From positions 1-8,025 of the forward strand of contig JANXLO010000731.1 of assembly GCA_025355115.1 (NCBI GenBank): a stretch of DNA of 8,025 nucleotides, in the 5' to 3' direction. The position numbers and the translations under genes were made by a program. The stretch's first letter is position 1. Each line of letters begins with the position of its first letter. Shown here one piece after another: positions 1 through 6,175 of this stretch. The notes beneath the pieces were generated by a model. That model saw nothing but the letters and a program-made list of their open reading frames with translations, did not search any database and was not told where the DNA came from. This stretch comes from Chthonomonadaceae bacterium (GTDB lineage Bacteria; Armatimonadota; Chthonomonadetes; Chthonomonadales; Chthonomonadaceae).

Positions 1-559
1 GCAAGCCGTGCCGGTGATTGTAGAGGGGGAGGGAGCGCGCTTTCTGGATCTCATGCAGTGGGGGCTGATTCCGTCCTGGGCCAAAGAGCCGGGCATCGGG
101 AACAAGATGATCAATGCGCGCGCCGAGACGTTGCCCGAAAAGCCCGCTTTCCGGGTCGCCCTGTCCCGCCGACGCTGCCTCATTCCTGCCGACGGCTTCT
201 ACGAGTGGCAAACCGAGGGATCCGTGCGTCAGCCAATGCACATCCGGCGCAAAGACGGGGAGCTGTTCGCGTTCGCCGGGTTGTGGGAGGAGTGGAAGCA
301 GGCCGACGCAACGCCTCTCCGCACCTGCACCATCATCACCACTTCGCCCAACGCGATCATGGAGCCGATCCACAACCGCATGCCCGCTATCCTTCTGCCC
401 GAGGACGAGCAGAAGTGGCTGCGCATCGGCGACAGCAAGCCTTCGGATGTGATGGGGCTGCTCCATCCCTACCCAGCCGATCTCATGGAAGCCTACAGAG
501 TCGATCGCCGCGTGAACATTCCCACATTCGAGGACCCCGCTCTGCTGAACTCCCTCTGA
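1..559 (+). CDS. SRAP-domain protein (YedK/HMCES type), 5' partial
   Basis: This is the C-terminal part of a SOS response-associated peptidase (SRAP) protein. The family covalently traps abasic sites in single-stranded DNA through an N-terminal Cys2 and shields them during replication. The reading frame is open from base 2 (Q-A-V-P-V-I), matching the family's 'PTQ-VPVI' stretch, so the GTG at 8 is not the start; some 35-40 N-terminal residues, including Cys2, lie outside the window. Counting from the GTG codon, the family landmarks are RWGLIPSWAK-like MQWGLIPSWAK (16-26), INARAET with the active-site Asn (N36), ADGFYEW with the catalytic Glu (E66), FAFAGLWEEW (87-96), TCTIITT (106-112) and IHNRMP with the active-site His (H122). 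All active-site residues that should be visible are present, so the protein looks functional. The stop is TGA at 557-559. It converges on the Y-family polymerase gene 150 bp away, another damage-tolerance function. Family assignment is secure; in vivo role is inferred. Confidence 0.95.
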   Translation, partial: QAVPVIVEGEGARFLDLMQWGLIPSWAKEPGIGNKMINARAETLPEKPAFRVALSRRRCLIPADGFYEWQTEGSVRQPMHIRRKDGELFAFAGLWEEWKQADATPLRTCTIITTSPNAIMEPIHNRMPAILLPEDEQKWLRIGDSKPSDVMGLLHPYPADLMEAYRVDRRVNIPTFEDPALLNSL

Positions 560-709
560 TGATGGCATTGGGCACCGGACGTGTCTGAACATGCAGCTAT
601 GATTGCCAGGTCTGTCGCGCGTTTTTATGCCAACGGCATAGACCGAAGGAGGCGAGTTGCCGGCCTTACTCCAGCCCGCTTCACATCGTTTCCGTACCGA
701 CGCCTCTGT

Positions 710-1954
710 CTACTGCACTTGTCCGAATGCTATGCGGAACGGAGCGTTTTCGTGCAGCCAGAAGATGCTTGCCACGTCGACGACATAGCCGTGCTTGGCG
801 TTCAGGGCGTCCGTCGTGTTGCCGAGCATCGTGCGCTCGATGGGATCGTCGAACAGGCTCAGGTTCATGTCCTTGCACAGAATCAGATCCGTGAACACGA
901 TGCCCGCCCGCAGCGGGCGATAGCCCTCCCGAGCTGCCGGGATCGCCTCCCCAAGCCGCCGAACCGTCTTTATCCAACTCACCTCGTCGTTGGCGTGCAG
1001 ATGCTTCCCGCTGCGCCGCTTCGCCCCGTAGGTCGCGAACGTCCGCTCGTGCCGGTAGTCTATCCACACCTGCACCGCCCCCGCCGCCTGGCCGTACTTG
1101 CGCAGCCGCGCCATGCACTTCGAGAACAGCCGCATCAGGATCGTCCGCACCCCCGTCTCCGTCCGAAACTCCGGCGGCAGCACATGCGAATGCCCCACCG
1201 ACTTGCGCACCTCCGGCATGTTCCGCCCGTAGTCCGCCTCCGCGCTCCCCCGCAGCATATGCCACCACTGCGCCCCCACCACGCTCCCCCACGCCCGCCG
1301 CAGCTCACCCGACGAGCACTCCATCAGCCGCTCCACTGTCCGGATGCCGTGCCGCTCCAGCCGAATCGCCATCCGGCTCCCGATGCCCGGCAGATCCTGC
1401 AGGTCCAGATCAAACAGCGCCCCCGGCAAGTCCTCATTGCGCCACACCGTCAGGCCGTCCGGCTTCTGCACGTCCCCCGCCACCTTCGCCAAAAAGACGT
1501 TCGGCGCGATCCCCACCGAGCAGCGCATCAGCGGCCCCAGCCTCTCCGCGATCCCCCGCTTCACCTCCCGCCCCAGCTGCTCCTCAAGCTCCCGCGACCC
1601 GTGCAGCCGGTCCACCCCGCACGCCATCTCATCCACCGACAGCGCCTGCACATCCACGAACCGCGCGTTCAGCGTCTCCAGTATCCCCCGGTGATACTCC
1701 ATGTAGAGGTGCGGCCGCGCCTCCACCACTGTGACCTCCGGGCAGAGGCGCCGCGCCGTCCGCACCGAGGTCCCCGTCTTGATGCCCAGCCGTTTCGCCT
1801 CATACGACGCCGCGATCGCGCACGTCGAATCTGAGAGCATCGGGGCGATGAGGATCGGCTTTCCCCGCAGCTCCGGCCTCTCCTGCTGCTCCACGCTCGC
1901 GAAGAAGGCGTTCATATCGATAAAGAATCGTCGCCCGCTGCTCTGTCCGATCAT
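710..1954 (-). CDS. dinB: Y-family DNA polymerase (DinB/Pol IV-like, divergent subgroup)
   Basis: A 414-aa translesion DNA polymerase that would copy past damaged template bases. Palm: FIDMNAFFASVE carries the metal-binding Asp (D13) and the Phe steric gate (F18). AASYEAKRLGIKTG (48-61) is the fingers/nucleotide-binding signature. LSVDEM supplies the second catalytic pair D108 and E109. CSVGIAPN...LAKVAGD..KPDGLTV (145-170) and the helix-hairpin-helix LPGIGSRMAIRLERHGI (188-204) complete the core. The little finger follows (about 250-360). MNLSLFDD (363-370) resembles the QLSLF-type clamp-binding motif of UmuC/ImuB. Differences from standard Pol IV: the SIDEA(F/Y)LD motif reads SVDEMACGV, and the Lys usually following the Asn of GIxxNK is Val (V153). 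The start is the only ATG before the first motif. A GAAAGG sequence lies about 11 nt upstream, inside a hairpin (see 1966-1984). The stop is TAG. Sure of the family; less sure of the Pol IV versus UmuC-like subgroup. Confidence 0.92.
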   Translation of the reverse strand: MIGQSSGRRFFIDMNAFFASVEQQERPELRGKPILIAPMLSDSTCAIAASYEAKRLGIKTGTSVRTARRLCPEVTVVEARPHLYMEYHRGILETLNARFVDVQALSVDEMACGVDRLHGSRELEEQLGREVKRGIAERLGPLMRCSVGIAPNVFLAKVAGDVQKPDGLTVWRNEDLPGALFDLDLQDLPGIGSRMAIRLERHGIRTVERLMECSSGELRRAWGSVVGAQWWHMLRGSAEADYGRNMPEVRKSVGHSHVLPPEFRTETGVRTILMRLFSKCMARLRKYGQAAGAVQVWIDYRHERTFATYGAKRRSGKHLHANDEVSWIKTVRRLGEAIPAAREGYRPLRAGIVFTDLILCKDMNLSLFDDPIERTMLGNTTDALNAKHGYVVDVASIFWLHENAPFRIAFGQVQ

Positions 1955-1965
1955 CTGCGCCGCCG

Positions 1966-1984
1966 CCTTTCAGGGGGAGAAAGG
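1966..1984 (-). promoter_or_regulatory. Hairpin enclosing the dinB ribosome binding site
   Basis: Read on the minus strand, CCTTTC, a 7-nt loop TCCCCCT, and GAAAGG form a perfect 6-bp stem. The 3' arm GAAAGG is the best Shine-Dalgarno candidate for the polymerase gene, ending 11 nt before its ATG at 1954. If it forms in the mRNA it would hide the ribosome binding site. The stem is short with three A-U pairs, so it could be opened easily. Structure is seen in the sequence; regulatory role is inferred. Confidence 0.4.
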
Positions 1985-1985
1985 A

Positions 1986-2123
1986 TCAGAGCCGGAGTTC
2001 AGGGGGTGAACTCCGGCTCCTCCGAGGCAGTGCAGGCAGGACGTCGCTGGCTTCGCCCTCGGCGTCGAAATCTCTGGTGCCCCTCCACTTGTAGTAACGC
2101 GGCAACAGGATTTTATGCAACAT
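1986..2123 (-). other. Short coding-like stretch downstream of the PEP-CTERM gene (45 codons)
   Basis: On the minus strand an ATG at 2121-2123 opens 45 codons ending in TGA at 1986-1988. The middle codons (LPRYYKWRGTRDFDAEGEASDV) are mostly G/C-ending and read like protein, but there is no clear ribosome binding site and the last third runs through the 13-bp inverted repeat at 1989-2019. I do not recognise it. It may be a remnant of a lost gene or chance. The rest of the dinB/PEP-CTERM interval (1955-2188) holds no other feature that I can support. Confidence 0.12.
1989..2019 (-). terminator. Perfect 13-bp inverted repeat, terminator-like or operator
   Basis: Arms GAGCCGGAGTTCA (1989-2001) and TGAACTCCGGCTC (2007-2019) pair perfectly around a 5-nt loop that is GGGGG on the plus strand and CCCCC on the minus strand. 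On the minus strand the stem is followed by TGATCCTTTCT, only a weak U-tract, so intrinsic termination of PEP-CTERM transcription (stop 170 bp upstream) would be inefficient. It lies 35 bp before the dinB start, so it could equally be an attenuator in the dinB leader or a protein-binding palindrome (GTTC-N7-GAAC at its centre). The hairpin is certain; its role is not. Confidence 0.5.
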
Positions 2124-2188
2124 CCGTCTACATTTTTTCAGGAAACTGTGCGTCTCCTCTGTTTTCGTGCTGGCTTGCTTTGCCCGGC

Positions 2189-2908
2189 CTACTTTCTGCG
2201 CCGCCTGATCAGGGCTGATCCGGAGAGAAGGAGGCCTGCCACCAGAGCCAATCCACCCGGCTCGGGGGTAGCGGCGGCTGTGCCGGTGGTGCGAATGTCC
2301 AGGCGGTTTATCGAGAATCTCGCCGGATCCCCAAACTGCGAGGAGTCGATGCTGATCACGATCTTCTTGATGTCCGGGGTCAGCCGCTTGCCCCCAATGA
2401 AGATTGCCGAATTGTCGGAGCCACCATGGCTTGATCCGGTCTCCGTCACCGTGCCGATGTCCGTATTGGAGCTGTCGAACGCCCGAAGCCGCGCGAGGAA
2501 CACCCCGCCAGTTGCCGTCTCGATCTGATAGCCGGCAGCCGAAACGGGCGAAGCGAAAACGATGGTGATGGGGCCGTTTCCACTGGGGGAGACGTCGGTG
2601 TAGAGAAGATGATCCCCCAGAGCGAAGTTGCCGCCCCATACGCCGCCTTCATTGGCGCGAGTGAAGGAAGGCCCGAATTCACTCACCGTAAGGGACAGGC
2701 CGCCGTTGGAATTGATCGAGAAGGGTGAGGCAATCGATGTCAACTCACCGCCAAGTGATCCCCAGTCCACGAAGTCCGTGGAGCCAAGCGTGTTCCGGGT
2801 AGTCACGAGGGTGACCTGAGCCTGCACTGAGGTGGCAAGGAGACCAGCAAACAGGGTGAGGCCCAGCCCAAGATAAGCCTGGTAGCCGGATAGTGTGAAA
2901 ATGCGCAT
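2189..2908 (-). CDS. PEP-CTERM sorting domain protein, secreted beta-rich
   Basis: A 239-aa exported protein. The N-terminus MRIFTLSGYQAYLGLGLTLF..LLATSVQA is a signal peptide with likely cleavage after SVQA (residue 30). The C-terminus is a textbook PEP-CTERM tail: TPEPGG (214-219), a hydrophobic membrane segment (about 219-234) and the basic end RRRRK. Proteins with this tail are recognised and cleaved by exosortase; none is in the window. The middle (about 31-210) is rich in Ser, Thr and Gly and in alternating hydrophobic strands (ITIVFASPVSAAGYQI, AIFIGG, IKKIVISI, FSINRLDI), resembling the beta-sandwich seen in many PEP-CTERM proteins; specific function is unknown. The frame stays open 36 codons further upstream to 3016, but I choose ATG 2908 because it has AGGA 8 nt before it, begins the signal peptide exactly, and lies about 45 bp downstream of a good -10 element. 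The stop is TAG. Confidence 0.88.
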   Translation of the reverse strand: MRIFTLSGYQAYLGLGLTLFAGLLATSVQAQVTLVTTRNTLGSTDFVDWGSLGGELTSIASPFSINSNGGLSLTVSEFGPSFTRANEGGVWGGNFALGDHLLYTDVSPSGNGPITIVFASPVSAAGYQIETATGGVFLARLRAFDSSNTDIGTVTETGSSHGGSDNSAIFIGGKRLTPDIKKIVISIDSSQFGDPARFSINRLDIRTTGTAAATPEPGGLALVAGLLLSGSALIRRRRK

Positions 2909-2953
2909 GATGCTTTTCCTGTTCTTTGCGTTCGTGTTGGTCGTAACAGGCTC

Positions 2954-2962
2954 AGTATAGCA
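2954..2962 (-). promoter_or_regulatory. Extended -10 promoter element for the PEP-CTERM gene
   Basis: On the minus strand the sequence TGCTATACT matches the extended -10 consensus TGnTATAAT with one mismatch in the hexamer. It lies about 45 bp before the ATG at 2908, leaving a leader of about 40 nt. No convincing -35 hexamer is present at 16-18 bp, which is usual for extended -10 promoters. An A/T-rich stretch (2989-3002) lies further upstream. Assumes a sigma-70-like consensus in this organism. Confidence 0.5.
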
Positions 2963-2968
2963 AACGAC

Positions 2969-2990
2969 CGTAGACACGAACGTAGACGAA
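2969..2990 (-). repeat. Tandem direct repeat upstream of the PEP-CTERM promoter
   Basis: On the plus strand CGTAGACACGAA (2969-2980) is followed immediately by CGTAGACGAA (2981-2990), two near-copies that differ by a 2-base insertion. A further CGTAG occurs at 3004-3008. The copies occupy the -35 region of the promoter at 2954-2962, where a regulator would bind. Repeat seen directly; operator function inferred. Confidence 0.4.
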
Positions 2991-3092
2991 AAGGAACAAA
3001 ATACGTAGTCGGCCACAGATTACCGCAAAAATCGTCGTAAAAGGGGCCATGCGCAGCAACCGTCAGCGCCTCCTTCGCAAGCCGGCCAGAGG

Positions 3093-5810
3093 TTATTGTA
3101 GAGACTGGAAGACGTAGTGCCCGGAGCCGACCGTATAGACCGTATGCCCGGCCTCCTGGCGCAGAAAACGCACTCCTTCGGAGCGGTCAGACTGGCTCCC
3201 GTTGACCCGGACGCCGACGCGGGACGCCGAAGGCATCCACACCGTGGCAGTTGAGTTGGCGGGGATAGCGACGGAGAGGGTAAACGCAGAACCGTCTCGC
3301 TTCCAGTCGGCACTGACGCGGCCGCGCAGAGTCTCGCAGGACGCTCGGGCGAACAGGATGTCGCCGACCGGCTGCGGCCGAATCATAATCCTCTTGAAGC
3401 CCGGCCCGGTCGGATCGACTCCGATCCCGACCAGATCATGATAGAACCACTCCATCAGTTGACCCAGCATGAAGTGATCCTGCGAAGAGCCCCGGCCCGC
3501 GTCCCACGCCTCCGTCAGGCTCGTCGCCCCGTGCGCCAACTGGTAGCCGTAGCCCGGTTTGTCCGACTGCGCGTTCGCGTCGAAGATGACGTCCGACCGG
3601 TTCCCGTCCGCCAGAGCCCGCAGCAGATAGCGATACCCGACATCCCCCGCCGTCAGGCCGTTGCCGTGAGCGCGGACATCCTTCACCAGATTCTCCAGCA
3701 CCGCCCCGCGCTGCGCGTCGGGCACAAGCCCCATGACAAGCGCGATCGCGTTCGATGCCTGAGAGCCGGTCGCGACCTGGGCCGTCTGCGCATGAAAGAG
3801 TTTCCGGTTGAACGAGTCGCGGATTCGGCTCGCCTGAGCCTCGAACCTGCGCGCATCCTCGGCCCGGCCCAGCACGACTGCCGACCGCGCGAGCGTGACC
3901 ACATCCGCGTAGTAGAAGGCAGTCGCCGTCAGTGCGATAGGTGTGAGCTGCGAATAGCCGGGCGGCCCGGGGCCGAGGTCGTACCAGTCGCCCAGACCAT
4001 GATCCACGATATCGTCCTTGGCCCGGCTGGCCAGATAGGCCGCATACGCTTCCATCTGCGGATAGTAGGCGCGCAAAATCTCTTTGTCGCCCGTCCACTC
4101 GTACTGCTGCCAGGCGCACAGCGGAAGCGCGCTGCCCCACTCGGGCGAGTCCCGAAATCCGCCCGAAAAGACCGTGTACTCCGGCGCGATGTCCGGCACA
4201 AGACCGTTCGGAAGCTGCGCGTCCGCCATGTCGTTCATGATCTTCGTGAAGAGCTGCGCGAGGTCGAACTCATAGCGAAGCGATGGGCCGTTGAGATGAT
4301 CCTGCTCGAGCCATCCCAGCCGTTCGCGATGCGGGCAGTCGGTGAGCAAGCTCACCATGTTGTTCTCCTGCGCCCGTCGTATCAGCGTGTGTATGCGATT
4401 GAACAGATCGTTCGAGCAGGCAAACTCCCCGATGGATGGCGACGACGAATGGACGTTTATCCCCTCCAGCGCGGCAACCACGGGAAGGGCACCGCCCTTC
4501 GCGGCGGGCAACGCCTCAACCTGAAGATAGCGGCAGCCCTGGGTGAAGAAATGCGGGAAGCAGGCCTCGTCACCCCTTCCGCTAAGCGTCCACTGCCAGT
4601 AGGCTTCGCCTCCCCCCGACGAGCCGCGATCCACCGAGCCGTCCGCACGCAGCAGCTCTGCGCCGGTGATGCGCACCATCGCGCCCGCCTCTCCCTGCGC
4701 TCGAAGGCGCGGCATGACGGAGGCGTTGCGCCCAAGGTCGTAGACCGTCACGCCCGGCCTTATCGTCCGAACGCTCACCGGCTTCAAGCTCTCGATGGAG
4801 CGAAGCGGCGGCGCTGAGGCACTGAGGCCGCGAAGTCGCCCGCCCGGCCCCTCGACGAGCCGCGCACTCTCCCAGCCAGTTCCCGCAAATCCAATGCGAT
4901 CCCACCCCGATGGATCGAGTCGAAAATCGTAGTCCTCGCCGCCATAGATCGACGAAAAAGTGATTGGCCCGGAGCGTGTCTGCCACTGAGCATCTGTGCC
5001 CACCGTCTCGACCGTCCCGTCCGCATACTCCAGGCGGATCAGCCCGATCGCCTTCAATGGCCCGAACGAGCCGACGAACTTCGTGTACCGTCCCCCATGA
5101 ACCCGATACATCCCGTTCCCAAGCAAAAGCCCAGCCGCATTCTTGCCCGCATGCAGCAGAGAGGTGACGTCGTAGCTGTCGTACAGACAGGTCTTCCTGT
5201 AGTTCGTCCAGCCCGGCGTCAGCAGGTCGTCGCCCGTCTTTCGCCCATTTAACTGCATCTCATACTGCCCAAGCCCGCATACGAAAGCCACCGCCCGCTT
5301 CAAGCCGCGCCGAACCGCAAACTCTCTTCGAAGCAGAACGCTCTCCTGCTCCGGGGCAGGGCTCCCGATCCAGTGAGCGTTCCAATCTCCCGCCTTCAGC
5401 ACTCCCATAGTCCACTTGGATGGCGTGCTCCAAGAGAAGGCTCGTCCCTCCCTGTCCCAACTGCGGACTTTCCAAAAGACTCTCTGCGCGGTCGCTAGAG
5501 GCTTCCCGGCATAGGGAATCGACAGCGTCTCCTCGGATTTCGCCCGCCCGCTATCCCACAGATCCCCACGCCCCGCCTCCAGCAAAGTCATCGAGGAGGA
5601 TGCGAGCACCTGATAGGCCGTCTGCCTCTGAGATCTGGCCGTGCTCGCGACCTGCCAGGAAAGCCGGGGATGCTCCGTGTCCACTCCCATGGGCTCGGTG
5701 GCGTACTCGCAGCGCAGATGGGTCGCCTGTAGCGCTCCCGGCGTCTGAGCGCCCGCCTTTGCCATAGCCGTCGCCATTACAACGCAAACCAGCATTCCAG
5801 TCAGTCGCAA
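3093..5810 (-). CDS. Secreted alpha-L-rhamnosidase, glycoside hydrolase family 78
   Basis: A 905-aa enzyme predicted to release terminal alpha-L-rhamnose from glycosides or polysaccharides. Signal peptide: MRLTG, hydrophobic core MLVCVVMATAMA, likely cut after KAGA (residue 21). Then an N-terminal beta-sandwich (about 25-135, HPRLSW...FWKVRSWD), the Bac_rhamnosid_N domain (about 159-333, VCGLGQYEMQLNG), a concanavalin-like domain (about 338-448, YDLGRNASVMPRL), the (alpha/alpha)6 catalytic barrel (about 455-793) and a C-terminal beta domain (about 795-890). Catalytic landmarks: TDCPHRERLGWLEQD with D491 and E496, DSPEWGSA (E557), GDWYD (608-611), SLTEAWD with the probable general base E767, and SQDHFMLG (H779). 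Length and order are normal for GH78. The frame is open to 5981, but TTG 5810 is preferred: GGAGG sits 8 nt upstream and the signal peptide begins there; ATG 5795 is an alternative. The stop is TAA. The upstream Gfo/Idh/MocA gene may process the released sugar. Confidence 0.93.
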   Translation of the reverse strand: MRLTGMLVCVVMATAMAKAGAQTPGALQATHLRCEYATEPMGVDTEHPRLSWQVASTARSQRQTAYQVLASSSMTLLEAGRGDLWDSGRAKSEETLSIPYAGKPLATAQRVFWKVRSWDREGRAFSWSTPSKWTMGVLKAGDWNAHWIGSPAPEQESVLLRREFAVRRGLKRAVAFVCGLGQYEMQLNGRKTGDDLLTPGWTNYRKTCLYDSYDVTSLLHAGKNAAGLLLGNGMYRVHGGRYTKFVGSFGPLKAIGLIRLEYADGTVETVGTDAQWQTRSGPITFSSIYGGEDYDFRLDPSGWDRIGFAGTGWESARLVEGPGGRLRGLSASAPPLRSIESLKPVSVRTIRPGVTVYDLGRNASVMPRLRAQGEAGAMVRITGAELLRADGSVDRGSSGGGEAYWQWTLSGRGDEACFPHFFTQGCRYLQVEALPAAKGGALPVVAALEGINVHSSSPSIGEFACSNDLFNRIHTLIRRAQENNMVSLLTDCPHRERLGWLEQDHLNGPSLRYEFDLAQLFTKIMNDMADAQLPNGLVPDIAPEYTVFSGGFRDSPEWGSALPLCAWQQYEWTGDKEILRAYYPQMEAYAAYLASRAKDDIVDHGLGDWYDLGPGPPGYSQLTPIALTATAFYYADVVTLARSAVVLGRAEDARRFEAQASRIRDSFNRKLFHAQTAQVATGSQASNAIALVMGLVPDAQRGAVLENLVKDVRAHGNGLTAGDVGYRYLLRALADGNRSDVIFDANAQSDKPGYGYQLAHGATSLTEAWDAGRGSSQDHFMLGQLMEWFYHDLVGIGVDPTGPGFKRIMIRPQPVGDILFARASCETLRGRVSADWKRDGSAFTLSVAIPANSTATVWMPSASRVGVRVNGSQSDRSEGVRFLRQEAGHTVYTVGSGHYVFQSLQ

Positions 5811-5818
5811 TTTCTGAT

Positions 5819-5823
5819 CCTCC
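5819..5823 (-). promoter_or_regulatory. Ribosome binding site fixing a TTG start for the rhamnosidase
   Basis: GGAGG on the minus strand, 8 nt before TTG 5810-5808. No comparable site precedes the next in-frame ATG (5795), whose use would also remove the basic residue of the signal peptide n-region. Confidence 0.65.
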
Positions 5824-5952
5824 ACGCATGGTCTCGATCTCTGCTCTGCCCTCCAGTATGTCACATTCCATCTGCCTTTCAGCGCAATCTCAACACCATC
5901 GAAAGAAGTGGCCAGTGTCTCAACCACCCGCCGTGAAGCCGGCTCGAGAGTA

Positions 5953-5981
5953 AAGATACATCGGCAATTGTCAGGCTGCAA
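5953..5981 (-). promoter_or_regulatory. Weak candidate promoter for the rhamnosidase gene
   Basis: On the minus strand TTGCAG (5981-5976), a 17-bp spacer and TATCTT (5958-5953). The -10 matches the sigma-70 consensus at four of six positions and the -35 at three, so this could be chance; it is the best correctly spaced pair that I found in the interval. Confidence 0.2.
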
Positions 5982-6125
5982 GTCGGCACGAAGGGATTAC
6001 GATGATGGAACCGCGGAAGGCTGGCAATGGAGCAGCGAGGGGAACATGCGCTCAAAAAAGAAGGCGCGACTGACAGAAAGAACTGTGCAAACGCGGCGGC
6101 ACTTAGGAATTGCCAAGGAGTCCTC

Positions 6126-6159
6126 CCTCCCTGCGCACTGGGTCGAGCGAGCAGGGAGG
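6126..6159 (-). terminator. GC-rich hairpin after the dehydrogenase gene
   Basis: CCTCCCTGC (6126-6134) pairs perfectly with GCAGGGAGG (6151-6159) around a 16-nt loop, and the flanking purine/pyrimidine runs (6121-6125 and 6160-6163) can extend the stem with a bulge. It begins 17 bp after the dehydrogenase stop, the right place for a terminator, but no U-tract follows on the minus strand (ACTCCTTGG). It may stop transcription weakly or protect the mRNA 3' end. Confidence 0.45.
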
Positions 6160-6175
6160 AGGGGAACGAGACAGG

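Larger units (their letters stand above)
5811..6175. other. 365-bp non-coding stretch between rhamnosidase and dehydrogenase genes
   Basis: It holds the rhamnosidase ribosome binding site at one end and a GC-rich hairpin at the other (6126-6159). Between them I find no convincing gene: the frames open on the plus strand here run antisense into the dehydrogenase 3' end and are Arg/Pro-rich. The part from about 5940 to 6120 is less GC-rich than the genes and is the likeliest place for the rhamnosidase promoter, giving it a leader of over 100 nt. Confidence 0.6.

Noticed and set aside
626..640. TATGCC-AAC-GGCATA palindrome between the SRAP and polymerase genes as a terminator
   Set aside because: The T-run precedes the stem on the plus strand and becomes an A-run after it on the minus strand, so it fits a terminator in neither direction; the stem is only 6 bp.
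581..1834. Long plus-strand open frame of 417 codons across the polymerase gene
   Set aside because: It is antisense to the polymerase, is rich in Pro, Arg and His, shows no family motif, and is explained by the high GC content suppressing stop codons.
2909..3016. 36-codon N-terminal extension of the PEP-CTERM protein
   Set aside because: It would place the signal peptide internally and would start upstream of the likely promoter; the ATG at 2908 has its own ribosome binding site.
3438..4817. Plus-strand open frame of 459 codons within the rhamnosidase gene
   Set aside because: Antisense to the GH78 catalytic region, Arg-rich with no recognisable domain; the opposite frame has every expected GH78 motif.
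5811..5981. 57-codon N-terminal extension of the rhamnosidase
   Set aside because: The extension has no signal peptide character and would bury the real one; TTG 5810 has GGAGG at ideal spacing.
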